From Planktothricoides sp. SR001 (GTDB lineage: Bacteria; Cyanobacteriota; Cyanobacteriia; Cyanobacteriales; Laspinemataceae): 64,000 nucleotides of DNA. Numbering within the stretch: the stretch's first letter is position 1; the number at the start of each line of letters is the position of its first letter. Below the pieces are notes generated by a model. It saw only the letters and a list, made by a program, of their open reading frames with translations, did no database searches and was not told the origin of the DNA. The translations under genes were made by a program, and so were the position numbers. Location of the stretch: positions 82,039 through 146,038 of the forward strand of contig NZ_LIUQ01000004.1 in assembly GCF_001276715.1 (NCBI RefSeq), written 5' to 3'. Below, piece by piece: positions 9,104-18,499 of this stretch.

Positions 9104-11470
9104 GTGAAACCAAATTATCTCCTGGGGGTAATCCTGGGCAGTTCAATGGGTGTCAGTCTAGGCGCGATCGCCGTAGTTCAGCCAGCTTGGGCTCAATCTA
9201 CCGCAATTACTAACGTAGAAGTCATCTCCAGTGGTGGCGGAATTCAACTGGTCTTACAAACTTCTGGCGGCGAAGCGCCCCAAGTTTTTACCATCAATCG
9301 GGGTAATGACGTAGTAGCGGATTTAGTCAATACCACCCTCAAACTGCGAGAAGGCGGCAGCTTCCGGCAAAACAACCCGGCTCCGGGCATTGCCTCAATT
9401 GTGGTCACGCCCTTAGATTCTAATAGCGTGCGGGTGATTGTCAGTGGCAGCGGCAGCGCCCCGAATGTAGACATTGCCGAACGTAGTCCGAATAGAATTA
9501 CCATCAACTACGGCACCGGCATCGCTGGCGCCCCAGTGAATCCGCCACCCCCAGGGGCAAATCCTCCCCCAATGGCGCAAGAACAACCCAGACAAATTTC
9601 TCAGCAACCGCAACAACCGCAATCAGAACCGGAAGTCCTAGTCCGCAACCCAGAGATCACCATTAATGGGGTGCCGGTTCCTTCAACGGGAACCAGCCAA
9701 GCCCCACCGTTCTTGCCCCGCGCTGTAGCGCCGCCGGTCGGGGATATTGCGATTTCCAATACCGACTCCTCTCCCAACTTAATTACGCTGGGAAGTAGCG
9801 AGATGATCCAAAGTTTAGTGTTCAAAGATACACCAGTCCGAGAAGCCTTATCGGTCGTCGCACGATTGGCCGGAGTCAACGTCGCCTATGCAGCGGCGGG
9901 AAATACCACCAACGCTCAAGAAGTCGGAGAACTGACCATTAACCTGGATATCGAAAACGAGTCCCTAGAAAATGTCTTTAACTATATTCTTCAACTGAGT
10001 GGCCTGCAAGCTAACCGAGTCGGCAATACCATTTTTGTTGGACTTAAACTTCCTGAATCGGCTCAAAATATTGTCACTCGTAGCTTGCGGATTAATCAGG
10101 CTAACGTAGCGGAAGCTTCAGCTTTTCTCAGCGCTCAAGGTGCGGAAACTCAACGGGTGGTAACTCGAACAAGACGAACAGCGGAAGGAGAAGGGGCTAA
10201 TCGAACCATTATTGAAGAAACTACAACAGAAATCATTCCCCTCGGAGCCACCGAAGGAAATGGACCATTATTGCTCAGAGGATTGTCAGTTCTTACCGAT
10301 GAACGATTGAATACGATTACTTTAGTTGGTGAGCCAAGCAAGGTTGATATCGCCACTCGATTCTTGGTTCAGCTTGATGCTCGTAAGCGTCAAGTAGCTG
10401 TCAATGTAAAAATTGTGGATGTTAACCTGAATAACCAGGATACTTTTAATACAAGCTTTTCCTTCGGAATTAATGACAGTTTCTTTGTCAGTGATAACGG
10501 TTCAGCAGCGATTAACTTTGGTGGAGTGAATCCTCCTAGTGCGACAACTACCGCTGGAGGTACTCTGGTGCCCACGGTGATTCGCAGTCCGCTTCGTACA
10601 ATTGACGAAATTGAAGATGTGGAACTTCAGCCTTTCTACGATCCCAACCAAGTTCGGGTGCCGCTAACGGCTCCTGGTCAAGAGGGGGGAGCATTTTTAC
10701 GCCCGATCGCTCCATTAGCGAATGATGTCAACAGCGCTTTGCAACCGGGAATTTCAGGATATACCTCATTTAGCCTCGATCCCGGTGATACGACTCTGGG
10801 TTCTTTAGAGTTGGGAGAAGCTTTTTTTGGCCTCCCGACTTTATTTCAATATCCCACTAAGTTTTTGGCTCTGCTACAAGCACAGGTGATCAGCCGCAAT
10901 GCCAAAATCCTCACCGATCCTACCGTGGTGGTTCAGGAAGGAGAAACCGCCAGCGTTGGTCTGACTCAAGATGTCTTGTCCAAGGTGGATGTGACCATTA
11001 CTGATACCAATGCCGGTCAAAGAGAAACCAGAACTCCGCAACTAGCCCAAGTGGGTTTAACCCTGGAGTTGAAAGTAACTCAAATTGATGACAATGGTTT
11101 TGTCACCCTCTCCATTTCGCCAGAAGTGAGTTCGCCGATTGGGACAGAACAAACAGGACAGGGTGGTTTTGTCACTTTGGTTCAGCGAAGATCTCTTAAT
11201 ACTGGCACAATTCGCCTGCGGGACGGTCAGACCTTAATTCTTTCTGGAATTATTCAAGAGCAAGAACGGTCTACGGTGACTAAATGGCCAATTCTAGGGG
11301 ATTTACCGATTATTGGCTCTTTATTCCGGGGAAGTTCCACAGAAAACCAACGGGCTGAGGTGATCGTGTTGGTGACTCCCCAGGTTTTGGATGACTCCGA
11401 TCGCTCTGGGTTTGGTTACGGTTATGTCCCCGGACAAGATGCCCAAGAAATGATGAACCGTTCCCGCTAA
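9104..11470 (+). CDS. pilQ: Type IV pilus secretin PilQ with AMIN domain
   Basis: Outer-membrane secretin ring through which pili leave the cell. 788 aa. A signal peptide ends at PAWA-Q near residue 30, then an AMIN peptidoglycan-binding domain (about 33-130), a Pro/Gln-rich linker (about 145-185), secretin N-domains (about 235-420, with LQLSGLQANRVGNTIFV), and the C-terminal secretin domain (about 560-760, with ILTDPTVVVQEGETASV and LPIIGSLFRG). It is the last gene of the pil set and is followed by a strong terminator. Start GTG with SD GAGGAGG. Confidence 0.94.
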   Translation: MKPNYLLGVILGSSMGVSLGAIAVVQPAWAQSTAITNVEVISSGGGIQLVLQTSGGEAPQVFTINRGNDVVADLVNTTLKLREGGSFRQNNPAPGIASIVVTPLDSNSVRVIVSGSGSAPNVDIAERSPNRITINYGTGIAGAPVNPPPPGANPPPMAQEQPRQISQQPQQPQSEPEVLVRNPEITINGVPVPSTGTSQAPPFLPRAVAPPVGDIAISNTDSSPNLITLGSSEMIQSLVFKDTPVREALSVVARLAGVNVAYAAAGNTTNAQEVGELTINLDIENESLENVFNYILQLSGLQANRVGNTIFVGLKLPESAQNIVTRSLRINQANVAEASAFLSAQGAETQRVVTRTRRTAEGEGANRTIIEETTTEIIPLGATEGNGPLLLRGLSVLTDERLNTITLVGEPSKVDIATRFLVQLDARKRQVAVNVKIVDVNLNNQDTFNTSFSFGINDSFFVSDNGSAAINFGGVNPPSATTTAGGTLVPTVIRSPLRTIDEIEDVELQPFYDPNQVRVPLTAPGQEGGAFLRPIAPLANDVNSALQPGISGYTSFSLDPGDTTLGSLELGEAFFGLPTLFQYPTKFLALLQAQVISRNAKILTDPTVVVQEGETASVGLTQDVLSKVDVTITDTNAGQRETRTPQLAQVGLTLELKVTQIDDNGFVTLSISPEVSSPIGTEQTGQGGFVTLVQRRSLNTGTIRLRDGQTLILSGIIQEQERSTVTKWPILGDLPIIGSLFRGSSTENQRAEVIVLVTPQVLDDSDRSGFGYGYVPGQDAQEMMNRSR

Positions 11471-11550
11471 GACCGCCATTTTTACGGCGATCTGCCATCC
11501 GTGGATCCTTGATAAACCCAAAAAATACAATAACTTGTCAGATTTTACTC

Positions 11551-11583
11551 AAAACCCCTGTTGCCAAAACAGGGGTTTTTTCT
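11551..11583 (+). terminator. Rho-independent terminator after pilQ
   Basis: AAAACCCCTGTT / AACAGGGGTTTT, a perfect 12-bp stem with a GCCAA loop, followed directly by TTTCT. It ends the pilMNOQ transcript about 80 bp after the pilQ stop. Confidence 0.92.
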
Positions 11584-11736
11584 GGAGTTCAGCAAATTTC
11601 AACCAATTTCGCTTGTAGCCACAAAAGTAATGATAAAATAACGTCAATTTAGAGGCTTTGGCACATCCAGTCGGTCGTGAATTGTTAAAAAAATCCTGAA
11701 ATCTACAGAAATTAAAGGTTTCATCGATCCATTTTC

Positions 11737-11895
11737 AGGTTGAATACTTTCAGAAACCGGGTTTCTGCGTTAAATTTAGCATCACAGCCAAAATCTCACT
11801 TTTGAGGTTGAATATTTTCAGAAACCGGGTTTCTGCGTTAAATTTAGCATCATAGCCAAAATCTCACTTAAGAAACCCGGTTTCTAGAAAATAGA
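11737..11895. repeat. 68-bp tandem duplication carrying AGAAACCGGGTTTCT cores
   Basis: Two copies with period 68 (starting 11737 and 11805) of AGGTTGAATA..., each containing CAGAAACCGGGTTTCTGCG. They are closed at 11870-11885 by an inverted core AGAAACCCGGTTTCT. The array sits about 130-280 bp upstream of the HU gene and may lie in or near its promoter. It shares only the 15-bp core, not the flanks, with the HIP1-bounded elements at 24-32 kb. Confidence 0.85.
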
Positions 11896-11940
11896 TTGTA
11901 TGGGAGTTTCAGAGATTTTGTGTCAGAATGACTGAGAATT

Positions 11941-11981
11941 GCCACGAAATCCCCCTGGGCGATCTGAAATTTCATCGTGGC
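11941..11981 (+). promoter_or_regulatory. Leader hairpin upstream of HU
   Basis: GCCACGA (11941-11947) can pair with TCGTGGC (11975-11981), and GAAAT with ATTTC inside it, giving a long hairpin ending about 34 nt before the HU start codon. There is no T-tract, so it is not an obvious terminator; an mRNA leader structure is possible. Function is inferred only from position. Confidence 0.4.
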
Positions 11982-12015
11982 GTTCAACGCCCAAACACAT
12001 AAAAGGAGTATCGAA

Positions 12016-12297
12016 ATGAACAAAGGTGAACTCGTAGACGCAGTTTCCGAAAAAGCCGGTGTCACCAAGAAACAAGCTGACGCCGTTTTGACCGCAGCAT
12101 TAGATGTAGTCATCGACGCCGTTGCCGCTGGAGATAAAGTGACTTTAGTGGGCTTTGGCTCATTTGAAGCACGTCACCGCAAAGCCCGTGAAGGTCGTAA
12201 CCCCAAAACTGGCGATAAGATGGAAATCCCCGCTACTACAGTTCCAGCTTTCTCCGCTGGAAAATTGTTTAAAGAAAAAGTAGCCCAAGCGCAATAA
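12016..12297 (+). CDS. hup: DNA-binding protein HU
   Basis: Small histone-like nucleoid protein that bends and compacts DNA as a dimer. 93 aa starting MNKGELVDAVSEKAGV, with VTLVGFGSFEARHRKAREGRNP, the classic HU beta-arm region, cited here in two overlapping parts (VTLVGFGSFE and RHRKAREGRNP). The ATG at 12016 is preceded by AAAGGAG at 12002-12008. An upstream in-frame start at 11977 would prepend residues unlike any HU and has no ribosome-binding site. The next gene (cobD) starts 19 bp after the stop. Confidence 0.95.
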   Translation: MNKGELVDAVSEKAGVTKKQADAVLTAALDVVIDAVAAGDKVTLVGFGSFEARHRKAREGRNPKTGDKMEIPATTVPAFSAGKLFKEKVAQAQ

Positions 12298-12316
12298 ACC
12301 ATCAATTGCGAATTTA

Positions 12317-13405
12317 ATGGCCGTTAACCGACCAGTACACGGGGGAAATTTGCTCTGGGCAGCCGCACTAGCAGGTTGTCCCCCAAGTTCACTTGTGGAT
12401 TTTTCCGCCAGTATCAATCCTCTGGGCCCGCCCCAGTCGGCGATCGCGGCGATCCAATCTCACCTAGAGGAAATCGCCGCTTACCCCGACCCTAATTATC
12501 GTGAACTGCGTAAATCTCTCGGTGAGTATCATCAAATTTCCCCAGAGTGGATTTTGCCGGGAAATGGCGCCGCTGAGTTGCTGACCTGGGCTGGTTGGGA
12601 TTTGGCCACTCTTCCCAAGGTGGTGCTGGTGACTCCAGCATTTGGTGACTATCGGCGCTGTCTGCGGGCATTTAACGCCAAAGTTGTTGAGTCTTGTCTG
12701 TGGGCAAACTTACCAGAAGACATGGAAGCAGTTGATATTGACAGATGGTCTTTGCCTTCTTCCATGTCCCCAAGTTCAGGACTCTTGCTGAATAATCCTC
12801 ATAATCCCAGTGGTTGGTTATTTTGCCGGGAAACTTTGCTGCCCTATTTGGAGCAATTTGAGTTGGTGGTGGTGGATGAAGCCTTTATGGACTTTTTGCC
12901 GCCACCAAAACAAGAAAGTTTGGTCAGCGAGGTGGCAAGATTCCCTAATCTGGTGATTTTGCGATCGCTGACTAAGTTTTACAGCCTGCCCGGACTGCGC
13001 TTGGGATATGCGATCGCTCACCCCGATCGCCTGCGCCGCTGGCAAGAATGGCGCGACCCTTGGCCGGTGAACGTTTTAGCCGCTGCGGTGGGGGGCGCGG
13101 TACTCCAAGATACAGCCTTTCAGCAGCAAACTTGGTCTTGGTTGCCCCCAACGCGAGATGAACTATTTCAAGGCTTAAGCCAGCTACCAGGGCTGACCCC
13201 ATACCCAAGTTCGGTTAATTTCTTATTAGTAAAAACCGAGCAGCCCAGTTCTGAACTGCAACAAGCTTTACTCCAACATCATCAAATCTTGATTCGTGAC
13301 TGCCTGAGTTTTCCCGAACTAGGCGATCGCTATTTTCGGGTAGCCATTCGTTCCCAACCAGAAAACCTGCGTCTCCTCCAAGGACTCAGGGACGTTTTAT
13401 CATAA
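12317..13405 (+). CDS. cobD: Threonine-phosphate decarboxylase, cobalamin pathway
   Basis: PLP enzyme of the class I/II aminotransferase fold that makes (R)-1-amino-2-propanol phosphate for the nucleotide loop of B12. 362 aa. The N-terminus VHGGNL plus SASINPLGPP is typical of CobD/CobC-type proteins. NNPHNPSG near residue 160 and SLTKFYSLPGLRLGYA (PLP-lysine near 219) are fold hallmarks. It follows HU at 19 bp but is probably separate in function. Histidinol-phosphate aminotransferase is the main alternative; the N-terminal block favours CobD. Confidence 0.85.
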   Translation: MAVNRPVHGGNLLWAAALAGCPPSSLVDFSASINPLGPPQSAIAAIQSHLEEIAAYPDPNYRELRKSLGEYHQISPEWILPGNGAAELLTWAGWDLATLPKVVLVTPAFGDYRRCLRAFNAKVVESCLWANLPEDMEAVDIDRWSLPSSMSPSSGLLLNNPHNPSGWLFCRETLLPYLEQFELVVVDEAFMDFLPPPKQESLVSEVARFPNLVILRSLTKFYSLPGLRLGYAIAHPDRLRRWQEWRDPWPVNVLAAAVGGAVLQDTAFQQQTWSWLPPTRDELFQGLSQLPGLTPYPSSVNFLLVKTEQPSSELQQALLQHHQILIRDCLSFPELGDRYFRVAIRSQPENLRLLQGLRDVLS

Positions 13406-13822
13406 TTGTTGATTGTTGATTGTTGATTGTTGATTGTTGTTTGTTGTTGGTTGATTGTTGTTGGTTGTTGGTTGGTTGTTGTTGGTTGTTGGTTGGTTGT
13501 TGGGTACGGGCGAAGCATTCCCGTAGACAGATTGTTCTTTAAACCGGAATATTTCTGCGGGAATGCTTCGCCCCTACAAACTGTTAACTGCCAATAACCA
13601 ATAATCAACAATCAACAATCAACAATATAGCGGTAGCAATGCGGATGAAGTACAGAGGTTTTCTGGATTCCCGCCTGCGCGGGAATGACGGATTTTTTTT
13701 GGACTTCATAACTCTGACATACGATATAAACAACCACCAACCAACAACAATCAACCAACAACCAACAACCAACAACCAACAACCAACAACCAACAACCAA
13801 CCAACAACAATCAACCAACAAC
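13404..13822. repeat. Inverted heptamer arms enclosing a palindrome and a MITE
   Basis: The left arm (13404-13505) is TTGATTG/TTGTTGG-rich. Next comes a hairpin pair around CGGGCGAAGCATTCCCG (13506-13575), then CAATAACCAATAATC, the MITE copy at 13626-13728, and a right arm (13729-13822) of CCAACAA heptamers, partly perfect with period 7. The right arm runs to the base before the GTG start of the flavoprotein gene, leaving no Shine-Dalgarno. No credible gene lies within. Confidence 0.8.
13626..13728. mobile_element. MITE-like element, copy 1
   Basis: About 103 bp, from TATAGCGGTAGC to CATACGATATA, with the central palindrome ATTCCCGCCTGCGCGGGAAT and common flanks ACAGAGGTTTTCTGG and ACTTCATAACT. 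Two further copies sit at 37036-37134 and 44599-44700 (inverted). Short terminal inverted repeats (TATAGCG / CGNTATA), small size and no coding capacity fit a non-autonomous element. No transposase is in the window. Confidence 0.75.
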
Positions 13823-13823
13823 A

Positions 13824-15233
13824 GTGAATTTTGATTACGATTTAGTCATTATTGGCGGCAGTGTGGCTGGGGTTTATGCGGCGAAAACCGCAGCCCAGCT
13901 AAAAGCCCGTGTCGCCCTGGTACAACCGCTTCTAGAAACCGGGTTTCTTGAAGAAACCCGGTTTCTCCAGCAGGAAATTTGCAGATTTCAGCAGCAAAGA
14001 TTTTCCCTTTCTCCAGAGTTAAGTTTCTATGATTTGCCCGTAGGAGAACCGTATTCTCCGGGGATTTTGGCATCGTTGGGCATTGATGTGATCATTGGTG
14101 AGGGTCAATTTTGCCCCAAACCTAGGTTAGCTTTTGAAGTGAAAGATCGCCTATTGCGATCGCGTTCTTATTTATTAGCCCCGGGGTCAATTCCAGCAAT
14201 TACTAACTATATCGAAGGATTAAATAGGGCTAAAGCCGAACAATTTAATCAAGAAGTTTTAGCCGATTTTATAGATTTAAATCCTTTAAAAAATACCGAT
14301 AATTCACCTAAGCGTTTAATTATAATTGGCGGCAGTCCTCAAGGGATAGAAATTGCTCAATGCTTTGCCAAAATTGGCTATTTAGTAACACTTATTGTCA
14401 AGAGCGATCGCCTGCTTACGGAAGAAGATGCGGAGGCAGCTTTTTTAATTCAGTGTCAATTAGAAGCGGATGGCATCCGATTATTGACGAATACTTCCGT
14501 GAGTCAAATTAAGCGAATTAATGACAAAATATGGGTGCAAGCTGGTGACAAAGCCCTGGAAGCTGACCAAATTTATATTGCTACCGGCAACCAGCCCAAT
14601 CTAGAATCATTAAATTTAGACCGGGTTGGGGTGGAAACTGTTAAGCATGATTCATTATATCAGGAGTTAATTTTAAATAAAAAACTCCAAACCACACGGT
14701 CTTCTATTTACAGTTGTAGCCATTTAGCCCAAAAATATGGCTGGAAAAATCTGGCTATATATGAAGCAAATATAGCCATAAAAAATGCTTTATTTTTGCC
14801 GATTCATCAGGTAAAATATCATCATATTCCCTGGGCTATTTTTACTCATCCTCAATTCGCTAGGGTCGGTTTAACGGAAGCCCAAGCTAAAGAAAGCTAT
14901 GGTAAAGATGTTTTAGTATTTCGCCAGTATGAGAAGAATATTACAGCGGCACAGTTGTCGGGAGAAACTACCGGAATTTGTAAAGTTATTACTCGGAGAA
15001 ATGGGGAATTATTGGGAGTGCATTTGGTGGGAAATAGCGCCAGTGAGTTAATCCATACCTGGGCTTTGGCGATGCAAAATAATTTAAAAATAGGTGCGAT
15101 CGCTTCTCTGCCGCATATTTTCCCGTCCTTCTCGGAAATTAACAGCCAAACAGCCCAATTGTGGCGATATCATCAGCGGATTCGACCCTGGGAAAATCTG
15201 CTTGAAGGCTTCTTTAATTGGCGCCGGGGTTGA
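13824..15233 (+). CDS. FAD/NAD(P)-dependent oxidoreductase, dihydrolipoamide-dehydrogenase fold
   Basis: 469 aa. The N-terminal FAD motif is IIGGSVAGVYAAK (about 9-21), the second nucleotide motif is IIGGSPQGIEIAQ (about 169), TGNQPN follows, and the C-terminal dimerisation domain has PHIFPSFSE, which aligns with the His-Glu active-site region of mercuric/lipoamide reductases. The redox-active CxxxxC expected near residue 40 is absent; that stretch reads ETGFLEETRF and is encoded by an inverted palindromic repeat (13934-13966). So it may be a non-disulfide flavoprotein. The GTG start directly abuts a CCAACAA array with no visible ribosome-binding site. Substrate unknown. Confidence 0.8.
   Translation: MNFDYDLVIIGGSVAGVYAAKTAAQLKARVALVQPLLETGFLEETRFLQQEICRFQQQRFSLSPELSFYDLPVGEPYSPGILASLGIDVIIGEGQFCPKPRLAFEVKDRLLRSRSYLLAPGSIPAITNYIEGLNRAKAEQFNQEVLADFIDLNPLKNTDNSPKRLIIIGGSPQGIEIAQCFAKIGYLVTLIVKSDRLLTEEDAEAAFLIQCQLEADGIRLLTNTSVSQIKRINDKIWVQAGDKALEADQIYIATGNQPNLESLNLDRVGVETVKHDSLYQELILNKKLQTTRSSIYSCSHLAQKYGWKNLAIYEANIAIKNALFLPIHQVKYHHIPWAIFTHPQFARVGLTEAQAKESYGKDVLVFRQYEKNITAAQLSGETTGICKVITRRNGELLGVHLVGNSASELIHTWALAMQNNLKIGAIASLPHIFPSFSEINSQTAQLWRYHQRIRPWENLLEGFFNWRRG
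13934..13966. repeat. In-frame inverted palindrome pair inside the flavoprotein gene
   Basis: AGAAACCGGGTTTCT at 13934-13948 and its complement AGAAACCCGGTTTCT at 13952-13966, separated by TGA. This is the same core as the elements at 24-32 kb. It is translated as ETGFLEETRF within the first FAD-binding region without disturbing the frame. Confidence 0.9.
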
Positions 15234-15256
15234 AGCGATTCCAAAGCCAGTGCGGT

Positions 15257-15273
15257 CTTGGGGTCTCCCCAAG
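15257..15273. other. Short hairpin after the flavoprotein gene
   Basis: CTTGGGG-TCT-CCCCAAG, a 7-bp stem 23 bp after the stop codon. No T-tract follows, so it is at best a weak terminator or a 3' stabilising hairpin. Confidence 0.45.
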
Positions 15274-15339
15274 TAGAGCAACTGGCGTACTTATGCCACA
15301 ATCTGATTATTACTAAATCTGTGATTTTTCCCCCTTGTA

Positions 15340-15843
15340 ATGACTAAGCCCAAAGACCAACAATCAAACCAAGACTCTAACGCCAAAATTATCCAGCGAT
15401 TGCGTACCTTAACTCATGTGCTGGATAATGCCATTCCGATTCCCGGAACGAACTACCGTATTGGACTCGATCCCTTTTTAGGACTGATTCCCGGTGGCGG
15501 TGATATTGCTGGGGCGGCATTGTCCGCTTATATTGTAATTTCGGCGGCACAGTTGGGTTTACCGCGAGAAAGTTTGCTGCGAATGGTGTTCAATATTTTG
15601 CTAGAAGTTTTTGTGGGGACTGTGCCCGTCTTGGGAGATTTGTTTGATGTGGCATGGAAAGCTAATGTGAAAAATATGGAATTGTTGGATATCCATATTA
15701 AGTCGCCACAGATGGGTAAAAAAGCTGATAAGTGGTTTGTGTTTTTATTAGTAGGTGGTTTGATGTTAGTGGTAATCGGCGCGATCGCTCTCGGCATTAC
15801 CTTAATCACTTTGGTGTTTGGTTTACTCACCGGCAATGGATAG
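15340..15843 (+). CDS. DUF4112 membrane protein
   Basis: 167 aa, recognised as DUF4112 from the block LDNAIPIPGTNYRIGLDP followed by LIPGGGDIAG, and VPVLGDLFDVAWKAN. Hydrophobic stretches at about 70-100 and a strong C-terminal helix at about 133-160 indicate an integral membrane protein. Function of the family is unknown. It lies between the flavoprotein gene and ligA in the same direction, with 51 bp to ligA. Confidence 0.8.
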   Translation: MTKPKDQQSNQDSNAKIIQRLRTLTHVLDNAIPIPGTNYRIGLDPFLGLIPGGGDIAGAALSAYIVISAAQLGLPRESLLRMVFNILLEVFVGTVPVLGDLFDVAWKANVKNMELLDIHIKSPQMGKKADKWFVFLLVGGLMLVVIGAIALGITLITLVFGLLTGNG

Positions 15844-18006
<2,163 letters not shown>

Positions 18007-18499
18007 AGATGGGGTGTAGCCCTGAGCCTGCCGAAGGGTAAGAGGTGTAGGGAAGAGTGAATAGTGAAGAGTGAATAGTGAAGAGTGAATAGTGATAATT
18101 CTTTTGTACGGGCGTCCTTGCGAAGCCCATGCCGTCAGGCTATATGGCCATTCGCCCCTACGACTTTTCACTTCTCGATTGGCGGATCCTCGGTCGGTGA
18201 GCGAAGCCTGTCCTGAGCGCAGCCGAAGGGCCGAACCGCCGCTCCTCCGCCCCTCCGCTACTCTGCTCCCCCGCACCAGAAGCTCCTCATCTATCAATTA
18301 GAAGCGTGAATTTGTTCCGGGAAAGATCGCGCCCGTACCTGGTGAAAAATTAAAATTGAGTTGCGATCGCTGACGGCAAGTTACGCGATCGCTACTCAAA
18401 ATAGGATATTATTATAAAATAAATCCCGCCATTGAAATTGATTTTATAATTTATAATTTTTAATTTTTGTCACTGATTACTAAATAGTAAAAAGCCACT
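18007..18499. other. ligA-response regulator intergenic region with small repeats
   Basis: No gene seen. It contains CCTGAGCCTGCCGAAGGG (18021-18038) and a related CCTGAGCGCAGCCGAAGGG (18212-18230), a widespread type of small repeat. A 14-bp tandem repeat GAAGAGTGAATAGT runs three times (about 18052-18093). A GTACGGGCGTCC...CGCCCCTAC pair flanks 18110-18160. The last 150 bp are AT-rich with two HIP1-like sites and probably hold the promoter of the next gene. Confidence 0.6.

Noticed and set aside
11977-12015. Upstream start for HU
   Set aside because: Extra residues do not match HU and the ribosome-binding site belongs to the ATG at 12016.
13330-13827. Several minus-strand frames and one plus-strand frame in the heptamer arms
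   Set aside because: Translations of TTGTTGG/CCAACAA arrays (VVGCWLL, NNQQPTT), open in many frames.
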